Shown here piece by piece: positions 23,356-32,999 of a stretch of 64,000 nt of DNA (positions within the stretch are counted from its first letter, which is position 1; each line of letters begins with the position of its first letter). This stretch comes from Aselliscus stoliczkanus (taxonomy: Eukaryota > Chordata > Mammalia > Chiroptera > Hipposideridae). The notes under the pieces are model-generated. The model did not search any database and was not told the origin of the DNA. It saw nothing but the letters and a program-made list of their open reading frames with translations. Location: contig CM066735.1 of NCBI GenBank assembly GCA_033961575.1, forward strand, positions 33,995,501 to 34,059,500. The letters are read 5' to 3'. The translations under genes were made by a program, and so were the position numbers.

Positions 23356-23968
23356 TCAATGCTACTCATGGTGAAGCAACTGAGCCACTCTTGCTGGGAA
23401 CTTTTATTTTCCATTTACAGCTGTGTCTATTTTTATGGCTGGGTGGCGGGGGTTGTGCCTACTGCAGACTGAACGGGGATGGCAATCAGGAGAGTCAAGA
23501 GTTGGTTCTGAGGGAGGTGAGGGCATTGCCTCTGCATTACCTTCATCTAAGTGGTAACTCAGGTCCTTACTGAGCATACCTGCAATTAAAGCCTCTACTT
23601 ATAAATCATAAATCCAGAAAATAAAAAGCAAAATTGAGCTACCCCATATGCAGCCTCATCAGAAGAGAAGATTGCTTTCTCCTACAGAATCCGACAGGAC
23701 ACTTTCCTTATTTTGTGGGACAGCAAGCTCGGACATGGAAACCCTCAAATACATTTTCCATCCTTCCTGGCTCCATCTACACTGTGCACCTCCGACTTTG
23801 GAAGGTCAATGGCTGACCACATGAACAGTGAACTATGGAGAAATATGGTCAGCCCCACTTTTGATTCAGGAGACAGGTGGTATGGTTAGAGCCAAGATGG
23901 CATTTATCATCTGCCAGCCTTCATTGTTTGAGCCAGTTCATCAAGCATGCAAGAAGTGTAGCTATCTC
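23356..23968. other. Unidentified 613-bp segment between direct repeats
   Basis: The segment is bounded by perfect 22-bp direct repeats. It is less AT-rich than its surroundings and has no recognisable domain in any frame (frames of 60-96 codons exist). It lacks a terminal A tail and I see no long terminal inverted repeats. It may be an insertion with a long target duplication, or the repeats may reflect an old local duplication. Confidence 0.4.
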
Positions 23969-23990
23969 AACAATGATTTTACAGTGTCCA
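23969..23990 (+). repeat. 22-bp direct repeat, right copy
   Basis: Identical to 23334-23355. The flanks beyond the 22 bases are only weakly similar. Confidence 0.85.
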
Positions 23991-26301
23991 ACCAGGAACC
24001 TGCTTGTCCTAAAATGATTTATTCCTGCTTAGAGGAGTATTTAATTGGCATTTTGAAAGAGGTAAGGTTGTAAGGGCAATAATAAATCTAAACAATCCCA
24101 AGTAACTGTTACCCTAATTACATAACTAGACATCTTAATCGTTTAAACTGCTGTAAACTTCGGTGAGGCAAACTTTCTAGCCATTGCAAATGTATTGTTA
24201 TATGCGTTTGTTTGTAGGTAAAACTGCATATATTTGTGCATCTGTGAATGAGTGGACATCTCATCTTTCAAAGCAAGACTTTAAAGTGACTTCAGTGTCT
24301 ACCTATCTTCATTTTTACAGAAGTTGACAATGAAGCTTTTCTCTTCAGTAATTGATCATTATTTGATTCTGAATATACAAATTATAAATCTCTATAGATT
24401 TCTACTGAATGTGTTGGGTATATGTAGACAAGATTATGACTCAATTCTTGTTTTAAAGCTTTTTTATATACCTATGTGGAAATTTAGACAAGTAAGTAGA
24501 CAACTACACTATAAAGTGGCAAATGCTACAATTATGATAATATAATAACCTAGAGGAAAATTGCCAAAGCAGCCCAGCTTCGGTGGGAAGTTTCTTCTCA
24601 GTTAGCTAAGTCCGGAAAGATGACAGGTGTTGTCTCACTGTCCTTAATATAGGAAATAATATTAGTTTGTACCTGAGGCTTGAGTGGTTTTGTAATTCTG
24701 AATCAGTATCTCATGCTTTGTTTTTTCTGTAACTATACAAGAAAAATGAAGAAATGGGTGAAGCAATTTAATTGAAATGTCAAAAGTTGGCATTAATCTA
24801 AGTCATTGAGGAACATCATGTACATTCTTAAGCTCTCTGACCAGTGATCAGATTTCCAGTAGGTAATTGGTTTCTTTTCTGGCTGAGTCATCCATGCTGC
24901 CTGTGCACACTTATTTGATGGTGTTGGCTTCTGGCTGCCTGACGTATATATGATGTTCTCTGATTCACTTTTCCATGCAGTAGTGAGGCTCCAGTGAATG
25001 TTTTAGAAAAGCTATTACTAAATGTCCCTTCATTTTGAATAAAAAAGAAAAATAATTACTCTTAATTCATACATTTATTCAAGAGACACTTATTAAGCTT
25101 CAACTATGTGTCAAAGGCTCAGTACAGTTCCTTATTTCCTCACATAAGTTTTAGAAACAGTAATTAGCTATTCAAAAAGATGGAGAGAATATTTTGTAAA
25201 TATATGATAATTATTTACCCAGATCCCTTTCCATTTGTGTGTTTAGTGTGTTGGAAGACAATTATCCATGGGTGTCTTGCATTTCTGCTCATCTTGTGGG
25301 CAGAGGTACTGACTGTTTTTGTTCTAAACTATCTATTCAAAGATGTTTGTATAGCAAACAACCTTAGTAAGCAGGTTTGTTTATGTCCAGGGTCAAGGTC
25401 AGGCAGGCTAAGAGCCCTTTGTAAAAGATCTGGAAAACACAAACAAACATCTGGGTCCCCTAAGCTCAGGGTTTCTCTCCTATAATGCAACCTACTGTGT
25501 GTGCAGGTGTCACCAAGCCCTCTTTGCATTATCTTCTGAAAATTTAGATTCAAGGAACTGGCACAAATATTTATCCTGTGGCTATGACTGTTGCTTTGAG
25601 TAATAAAGTAATTTGCCTCTGGCCTAGGCATCTCATGTCTTACTCCAGCATCTATGAAGCTGTGGTGGCTAGCTGATTAGTTTACAAGGAGACCCTTCAC
25701 AGTTCTTAACATAATGTTCTCTTAAATTGCTTCTCGTCTAGCATCATCTTCTTTTCCTATGATGAAAAAAATAAAAACTTCCTTGAATGAATGACTCTTT
25801 TTAAAAAAGCTCACTAAATATAACTCTTTTCTTATACCTATATTCTTTATGACAGATATTTCCTACATGATGACAGCTAGAGCTACTTATAACTTCCCAA
25901 CTCAAGCAGCAAATTTCTTAAGAAGTGTATTTTAAATTAAGCTATGCAGGGCCTCAATGGACCATCTGATTAGATTGTGAGCAAGCTTGAAGGGTCTGCT
26001 TCAATTTTAAACATAGCAGTTGCACTCTTATATGTTCTGTATATTAAATGTCTGTCTAAGGTTTTAGGCAATGCATGCATGAACGAATGAATATACAATA
26101 AGGAAATGTTTTAAATCACTATTTTTGATTATGCATTTAAAAGGTTTCTAGTCTGGAAGGAAACTTTTAGGACATAGGGTTTACACTTTTCCCCCCATAT
26201 TTCCTTTGTTAATTTAAATGTGAAATTCAGTTAGTATATGAGGCCATTAGACATTTTTTTTTCTACCTGTTTAAATTGTTAAAATGCCAATGGGCTGAAG
26301 G
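23991..26301. other. Unassigned sequence with a weak MIR/L2-like patch
   Basis: Around 25060-25130, ATTTATTCAAGAGACACTTA with ACTATGTGTCAAAGGCTCAG resembles antisense L2/MIR. The remainder holds nothing I recognise. A 101-codon plus-strand frame and a 100-codon minus-strand frame at 25.2-25.6 kb overlap and look like chance. Confidence 0.35.
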
Positions 26302-26331
26302 TGTTTGTTTGTTCGTTTGTTTGTTTGTTTA
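26302..26331 (+). repeat. (TTTG)n microsatellite
   Basis: About seven TTTG units with one C substitution. Confidence 0.85.
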
Positions 26332-27225
26332 ATTTGTGGAGGCCCTTTACTTAAAAGGGACAGGTTAATACTGGATAGAATTCAAAGTAGAACAGTCTTG
26401 TACCAAAATTATTTGCCAATAAAAGAAAAAGCCATCATGTACACTATTCATCATCTCTAGGAGGACAATTATTAAGAAATATATATTAGAGGAGGAAAAA
26501 CGTAAGGGCAGGGCAATTTCTTGTGTTGTCTGTGGTAACCTGCTTTGGCTCTGTTTGGATTAGCCCTTGAGTGTCAAAGGAATCAATGTTCCACTAATTC
26601 ACAGTTGTGCGTAAGTCATGGGGAAAGAACAAGGTCCTTAGGGAAGAATGCAGTATCTTATGGGAAAGCATTGCATAGCCCCTACTTGTCATGTACAATG
26701 ATGACAGCGTCTTAAGCTGTTTTTGTTTTGTTCTGTTTCCTTTTTCTGAGTTGGGAGTGTTCATAAATTTTCATAGGCAAAAGTACTCCTTTGTGAGACA
26801 TATTTTGGAATAAATGCTATGGATTTACACACATACATTGTTTTATTGTGCTTTACTTTATTGAGCTTCACAGGTACTGTGTTTTTTATAAATTGGAGGT
26901 AACCACCTGCATCAAGCAAGTCTGTTGATGCCATTTTCCCAACATCCTTTCCTCACTCCATGTCTGTGTCACAGTTTTGTAATTCTCACAATATTTCAAA
27001 CTTTTTCATTATTGTTATTATTATTATTGTTATTATTGTTATTATATTTCTTATGGTAATCTGTGATTGGTCACCTTTGATGTTACTATTGTAATTGTTT
27101 TGGGGCATCACAAGCCATGTTGATAAATGTTGTGTGTATTCCACTGACTAGCTGTTTCCTGCCTCACTCTCCTCAGGCTTCCTTATTTCCTGAGACACAA
27201 CAGCATTGAAATTAAGCCAATTAAT

Positions 27226-27377
27226 CAAATATATGGTGATGGGAGGAGAGCTGACTCTGGGTGGTGAACACACAGTGTGATATATACATGATATATTATA
27301 GAATTGTACACCTGAAATCTATGTAACTTTACTAACAATTGTTGCCCCAATAAACTTTAATAAAAATTTAAAAAAAG
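27226..27377 (+). mobile_element. L1 3' end inserted in Tigger1
   Basis: A 5'-truncated L1 tail contains GGGTGGTGAACACACAGTG, GAATTGTACACCTGAAATC and CCCCAATAAACTTTAATAAA before an A tail. It interrupts Tigger1 between GCCAATTAAT (27216-27225) and GCCACTTAAT (27378-27387), a 10-bp target duplication with one mismatch. The same L1 3' UTR class ends the elements at 37.8, 50.4 and 55.1 kb. Confidence 0.88.
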
Positions 27378-27797
27378 GCCACTTAATAACCCTACAATGC
27401 TTCTAAGTGTTGATGTGAAGGGAAGAGTCACATGTCCCTCACTTTAAATTAAAAGCTAGTAATGATTAAGCTTAATGAGGATGGCATGTTGAAAGCCTAG
27501 ACAGGCCAACAACTAGGCCTCTTGTGCCAAACAGTTAGCTAAGCTGTGAATGCAAAGAGAAAATTTTAAGGGAAATTAAAAGTGATACTACAGTGAACAC
27601 ACAGATGATAAGAAAATGAAACAGCCTATTGCTGATCTGGAGAAAGTCTTAACGGTCTGGATAGATCAAACCAGCCACAACATTCCCTGAAACCAAAACC
27701 TAATCCCAAACAGGGTCCTAGCTCTCTTTAATTCTAAGAAGACTGAGAAAGTGAGGGAGCTGAATAAGAAAAGTTTGAAGCTAGCAGAGGTTGGTTC

Positions 27798-28088
27798 TTG
27801 AGGTTTAAGGAAAGAAGTCATCTCCATCACATAAAAGTACAAGATGAAGTAGCAAGTGCTGATATAGAAGCTACAGCAAGTTATCCAGAAGGTCTAGTAA
27901 AGATAATTAATGAAGGTGGCTGTACTAAAGAACAGATTTTCAATGTAGCTGAAACAGCCTTTTTGTGGAAGAAGATGCCATCTAGGACTGTCATAGCTAG
28001 AGAGGAGAAGTCAATGCTTGGCTTCAAAGCTTCAAAGCACAGGCTGACTCTCTTGTTAGGGCTAATGCAGCTGATGACTTTAAGTTGA
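27798..28088 (+). pseudogene. Tigger1 transposase fragment, central part
   Basis: A 96-codon frame contains [18 protein letters not shown], the block around the first catalytic aspartate of the pogo-type DDE domain. The family has aspartate in the NVDET position. Here the codon at 27948-27950 is GCT (alanine), so the catalytic residue is lost. The second-aspartate block survives in broken frame (GAT at 28281-28283, in the DNAPGHP context). The third-aspartate block (GAT at 29641-29643, PMDQG context) lies beyond the mariner insertion. This is a dead transposase gene. Confidence 0.88.
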
Positions 28089-28348
28089 AGCCAATGTTCA
28101 TTTACCATTCTGAAAATCTTAGGGCCCTTAAGAATTAGGCTAAATTTACTCTGCCTGTGCTCTGTAAATGGAACAAAGCCTGGATGACAGCACAACATGG
28201 TTTGTTGACTATTTTAAGCCCACTGTTGAGACCTACTGCTCAGAAAAAAAAAAAAAATTTTTCAAGCGTTACTGCTTACTGATAATGCACCTGGCCACCC
28301 AAGAACTCTGATGTGCAAATTAATATTGTTTTCATACCTGCTAACATA

Positions 28349-29617
28349 TTGGGTTGTCAGAAAAGCCATGATGCATGTTTGCAACAGATGGCACTAGTTC
28401 ATTTTTGGAAGTACTAGAGTCATTTGCATCTATGTTATTGCTATGTCATTTGACAGCTGACAGTTCTAGCTTCATTCTAAAAAAAATTGAGCTATTTGGT
28501 TGAGTTTTGGAGATTTTACAAGTTGAAGACGGAAGACCAACCTGTGCATTTTTGCCATATTTTACTATTTTACTTCCATAAAAGGAAGAACACGTGTGAA
28601 AAGTTGCATAAAGTTTACGGTGACAATGCTCTATAAGAACGTCAATGCCAATGAAGGTTCACGAAATCCGTGCTGGTAGTTTTGATCTCAACGACGCTTC
28701 TCAGTCAGGGAGGTCCATCAAGTTTGATGATGACAAAATAAAGGCATTGATTGAGTCAAACCCATGTTACATGACATGAGAGATTGCAGAAACATTGAAC
28801 ATCCATCATTCAAGCATTCATGACCACCTGAAGAAGCTGAGATATATAAGCAAGCTTGATATTTAGGTTCCACATGTACTCAAAGAAGTACATTTGATGG
28901 CGCGTATAAATATCTGCAATATGCTCATTAAACGTGAGGAAAACGATCCTTTTTTGAAGCAACTAATAACTGGTGATGGGAAGTGGATTGTTTACATCAG
29001 TCTGGTGTGCAAATGGTCTTGGCCCCGACGTGATGATTCTCCTCAAACGACATGGAAAGCAGACATTCATCAGAGGAAGGTTATGCTCTCAGTGTGGTGG
29101 GATTTTAAAGATGTCATATTTTTTAAGCTCCTACCATGGAACCAAACAATCAATTTGAATGTGTCCTGTTGGCAGTTGGACAATTTGAATGAATTCATCA
29201 CCCAGAAACATCCAGAGCTTGTTAATTGTAAAGGAGTTGTGTTCCATTGTGACAATGTGAGACCACACACAAGTTTGATCACCCATCAAAAATTATTGGA
29301 GCTTGGATGGGATGTGTTGCCATACCTACCACACTTGCTTGACCTTTTGCCATCAGACTTCCACTTGTTTTGCTGTCTTCAAAACTCCTTGTATGGTATA
29401 ACGCTCAATTCAGATGAGGCTGTAAATTAGCACCTCGTTTAGTTTTTCACAAATAAAGACAGGTCCTTCTATGAATGAGGAATTATGAAGCTTACTGAAA
29501 GATGGCAAAAGGTTATTGAACAAAATGGACAATATATCATTGATTGACCTTTGTTTATATAAATAAATGACCTTTGAAAAACAGACAAAATATGTCATGA
29601 CTTTTCTGACAACCCAA
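28349..29617 (+). mobile_element. Complete 1269-bp mariner element
   Basis: Terminal inverted repeats TTGGGTTGTCAGAAAAG (left) and CTTTTCTGACAACCCAA (right) are perfect over 17 bases and continue with few mismatches. TA flanks both ends (28347-28348, 29618-29619). It sits inside Tigger1 between that element's second and third catalytic-aspartate blocks. The length is typical of mariner. Its ends match the 81-bp MITE at 18785, so this copy represents the autonomous parent of that MITE, though the gene here is broken. Confidence 0.95.
28586..29547 (+). pseudogene. Mariner transposase pseudogene (D,D34D)
   Basis: One reading frame carries the mariner protein from the DNA-binding part (SGR and FDDDKIKALIE-like blocks near 28705-28760) to QNGQYIID just before the stop at 29545-29547. 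In-frame stops occur at 28777, 28864, 29428, 29440 and 29476. The longest open part, 28894-29430 (178 codons), holds the catalytic core. The first aspartate is in ITGDGKW (residue 28; the usual next residue glutamate is glycine here). The second is in FHCDNVRPH (residue 120) and the third in LLPSDFHLF (residue 155). Exactly 34 residues separate the last two. The family's HPPYSPDLAPSD block is altered. The coding start is uncertain because the 5' part may also be shifted. Confidence 0.9.
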
Positions 29618-29865
29618 TAATATCTATTTTGCAGCCCATGGATCAAGGAGTAATTTCAACTTTCAAGTCTTACTGTTTAAGAAATACATTTTGTAAGGCT
29701 ATACCTGCCATAGATAGTGATTCTTCTTATGGATCTGGGTAAAGTACATTGAAAACCTTCTAGAAAGAATTCACCATTCTTTATGTGAATTCCAGATACC
29801 ATTAAGAATGTTCCTGATTCATAGGAAGAGACACAAAATCAGCTATAACAGGAATTTGGAAGAAA

Positions 29866-30282
29866 TTGATTCCAACCCTCATGAATGACTTTGAGGGGTT
29901 CAAGTCTTTAGTGGAAGAAGTAACTGCAGATGTGGTAGAAATAGCAGGAGAACTAGAATCAGAAGCAGAGCCTGAAAATGTGACTGAATTGCTGCAATCT
30001 TATGATAAAACTTTAATGGATGAGCTGTTGCTTTGGCATGGGCACCAGAGAAAGTGTTCTCTTGAGATAGAGTCTACTTCTGGTGAAGATGCCATGAAGA
30101 TTGTTGAAATTACAACAAAGGATTTAGAATATTTTATAAACTTAGTTGATAAAGCAGTAGTATCACATGCTACAGAGAAATTGTTCAAGAAACAGTCAAT
30201 TGATGCAGCAAACTTCATTGTTGTCTTATTTTATGAACTTGTCACAGCCAACCCAATCTTCAGCAACCACAACCCTGATTAG
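29866..30282 (+). pseudogene. Tigger1 transposase fragment, C-terminal part
   Basis: A 138-codon acidic frame (DVVEIAGELESEAEPENVTE, then TTKDLEYFINLVDKAV) matches the C-terminal region expected for Tigger1. Compared with the usual element it appears shortened after LVDKAV, where a segment is missing before HATEK. Its frame is separated from the central fragment by the mariner insertion and by frame damage. Confidence 0.85.
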
Positions 30283-30562
30283 TCAAGAGCCATCAGAACT
30301 AAGGCAAAACCCTCTACCAGCAAAAAATTACACCTCACTGAACATTCAGATGATGGTTAGCATTTTTTAGCAATAAAGTATTTTTTTAAATTAAAGCATG
30401 TACATTGAATTTTTAAGACATAATGCTATTTCACATTTAATAGACTACAGTATAGTGTAAACATAACTTTGATATGCACTGTGAAACCAGAAAATTCATA
30501 TGACTTGCTTTATTGTGGTTCTCAGTTTATTGTGATGATCTGAAACTGATGGTGGGCCTGTA

Positions 30563-31220
30563 TATCCACTGGAAAGTTATGTTAACCTTTTAAAATGAGA
30601 AAACACAACATAAAACAGAAACTGTGTAAATAATTCAGTTGGGACTCTGTTTTGTGTTCTTTACTTAACACCTTCTATTCTAGATATTCCTCTTACAAAC
30701 TCACGTTTTAAAATTATTCACCATCTGAACTTGTAAACTCATTTTTTTCCCCTCCATGGGACCTAAATAAGAAATCAGGAAATTACCTTCTCAGGATGAA
30801 CATTTAATTACTGTTTTATGCTAGCAAGATAAAGCACGGAAATAATTATTGCTAAATTATACACAACAGAAGTCTCAAAATTGTGACCTGTCAAGATTTT
30901 GGTTACTTTTTCTGTCTTCACGTGGTGTCCCCTGGGCTTTGAAGCTTGTTTTAGTCTCTGGTGTGTGAAATATAGGTTAATTATACTAATACTGTGAAGT
31001 CAGCAAAGTAAAATGAATATAAACAATAGTAACATATTTCAAACTGACACAATCTGAATATTTATACATTTACTAGACACTAGTCTGTTCCTGGTTTTGT
31101 ACTATGAAACAAAAAAGATCAGCTTTGAGATCTGGCAGAAATTTTACCAGTGATGACAGATAGCTGGCTTGTCCCAGGTTAATGAGATTTCCAGAATTAA
31201 CATATTATAAATACAAAAAT
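30563..31220. other. Unassigned sequence
   Basis: No gene or named repeat recognised. Confidence 0.4.
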
Positions 31221-31231
31221 ACACATTTATT

Positions 31232-31345
31232 GGGCCGGCCGAGTGGCATGGTGGTTAAGTGCTGGCTTGGGATGCCAGCAGCCCTGGTTCGGGTCACACA
31301 TATGAGGGCCAGTGATACTGCCCTCAAAAAAACAAAAAACACAAA
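31232..31345 (+). mobile_element. Short tRNA-headed SINE (type A)
   Basis: GGGCCGGCCGAGTGGCATGG head, GGTTCGGGTC B-box-like segment, GATACTGCCCTC end and an A-rich tail with C interruptions. An imperfect 11-bp duplication flanks it: ACACATTTATT at 31221-31231 and ACACAATTATT at 31346-31356. Confidence 0.88.
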
Positions 31346-31356
31346 ACACAATTATT

Positions 31357-31990
31357 ATAAAAAGCAAGCCTATTATATCACATAACATATTGACCATAAG
31401 TACAGTAAAAAAATTTTAAAAACTAAACAATAAGTAAGCAATAAATATATATAAATAAGAATATGTATCTGTGTAATCAGGAAAATTGAAAATTCTCTGA
31501 GTATTTATACAGGGAAGTGTAATGCAGGGAACTGGCTCTACAGGTAATGCAATTAGTGATAACTCATCCTCATCCCTCTGTATATTATGGGATACAATTC
31601 CTAATTCCTTTCAAATCACTGTACCTCCCTCTCCCCTAAAAAAATACTAGTATTGAAGTTCTTTCTATCAAATTTTACTACCTAACACCTCTTTGTTACA
31701 AACATCTGCAGAGGCCATTATTCAATCCCCCTTATTCCCTGATAATGTTAGCTTCTGGATAGTGGTCTTCAAAATTGTTCTTTCTTCTGTTCAAAATGGT
31801 CTTCAGTATTGTTCCCGCAATATTCAATCCTTCCAATGATCTTGGAAATCATTCCTTTGTGCTTCTCCACTATCCTTGCCTCCATCCTAACTCAGCCATC
31901 CCTTCCTATGGCCATACCTAGGCCAATTACGTTCAATAGAACTTTCTGCAGTGCTGGAAATACTCTGTGCCTGTGCTGTTCCACACAGTA
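31357..31990. other. Unassigned sequence
   Basis: AT-rich at first, then C/T-rich. No gene or named repeat recognised. Confidence 0.35.
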
Positions 31991-31992
31991 GT

Positions 31993-32805
31993 GCTATGGA
32001 CTGAATGTTTGGGTCCCCCGCAAATTCATATGTTGAAACCTAATCCCTAATGTGATGGTATTTTGGAGGTGGCACCTTTATGAGGTGATTTGGCCATGAG
32101 GATGGATTCCATACACATGGGATTAGTACCCTTATAAAAGAGACCTCCCGGATTAGACAGCAAAAATAGGCAACTACAATATTGCTACTGGGATAGGAAA
32201 AACAGTTTGGGGAATATAATTAATAATGTTGTAAATATTCTGTGGAATGTCAGATGATCATAGGTCTTGTTAGGGAGACCATTTCATGGATGGAGTAGAG
32301 GTTTGATCACTGCACTGTATTACTAAAGTGGAGGTGGTATACCTACTGTAATTGAATATATATATAGATAGTCACGGGATGTGGATTATACTGTGGAAGA
32401 GAGTCAGAGGAAGAGTAATAGATATATATGATATGGGGGGGGAGTGGGGTGGTGTATTGGGGGTGGGGGGTTGTCACTTTGAGGGGTAAAATGTATAACT
32501 ATTGCACTGTGTTGTACACCTGAAACTAATTAAAAATAAAATAAAATAAAATAAAAAAAAAGAAAAAAAAAAACAAAAAAAAAACAACAACAAAAAAAAG
32601 AGACCTCCCTTCTCTCTTCTGCCATGTAAGGATACAGCAAAGAGAGGGCCATCTGTGAACCAGGAAACAAGTCATCACCAGACAATGAATCTTCTGGCAC
32701 CCTTAGCTTGGACTTCCTAATCTCCAGACTGTGAGAAAGACATTTATGATGTTTATTAGCCATGCAACCTATGGCGTTCTGTTGCCTGAATGGAGTAAGA
32801 CAAAT
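31993..32805 (+). mobile_element. MLT1-type MaLR LTR split by an L1
   Basis: TGCTATGGACTGAATGTTTG at 31993 is the typical MLT1 LTR start. CCTTATAAAAGAGACCTCC follows at about 32130. After the L1 insertion, the LTR resumes with TTCTGCCATGTAAGGATACA, CACCAGACAATGAATCTTC and CTTGGACTTCCTAATCTCC. No internal retroviral genes are present, so this is a solo LTR. Confidence 0.82.
32150..32595 (+). mobile_element. Young 5'-truncated L1 3' UTR
   Basis: A perfect 14-bp duplication (AAAAGAGACCTCCC) flanks it at 32136-32149 and 32596-32609. The body ends TACACCTGAAACTAATTAAA with an AAAATA-patterned A tail. By eye it is almost identical to the reverse complement of about 46290-46690, apart from one substitution and small indels in TA and G runs. 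That implies a recently active L1 subfamily. Confidence 0.93.
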
Positions 32806-32999
32806 AGCCAGTAGGCACATTGAGCACTGAAATGTAGCTACTGTGACTAAAGAAGTGAATTCTTAGTTTTTTGAATTTTAATTAACTTAAATCTCTACAT
32901 GTGGCTAGTGGCTACCATCTTATATCATGTAGCTTAGACTTTGTCATGAGCAGCAATTGTACCCACTCTTTTTACCCATCTTTGACCACCCAACATATA

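Larger units (their letters stand above)
26828..30560 (+). mobile_element. Near full-length Tigger1 DNA transposon, twice interrupted
   Basis: The left end (CACACATACATTG) and right end (GGTGGGCCTG) align with degraded Tigger1 terminal repeats and are flanked by TA (26826-26827 and 30561-30562). Internal wording matches Tigger1 throughout: TTTTTTATAAATTGGAGGT, AATAACCCTACAATG, AAGCTAGCAGAGGTTGGTTC, CAGCCCATGGATCAAGGAG and TTAGCATTTTTTAGCAATAA. Removing the L1 tail (27226-27377), the mariner (28349-29617) and one copy of each target duplication leaves about 2.3 kb, close to the ~2.4 kb usual for Tigger1. Tigger1 is an ancient placental pogo-type element, so the nested insertions are younger. 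Confidence 0.93.

Noticed and set aside
23283..24073. Possible exons in frames at 23283-23573, 23634-23816 and 23828-24073
   Set aside because: No known domain and no consistent splice signals. The frames share only the 22-bp direct repeat, which explains the repeated NNDFTVS residues.
28894..29430. 178-codon open frame as a working or domesticated gene
   Set aside because: It is the catalytic core of a mariner transposase, with in-frame stops both upstream and downstream inside the same element, and no host promoter or splice context is visible.
31993..32805. Endogenous retrovirus with coding capacity
   Set aside because: Only LTR-type sequence is present. The interior between the LTR halves is an L1 tail, not gag/pol/env.
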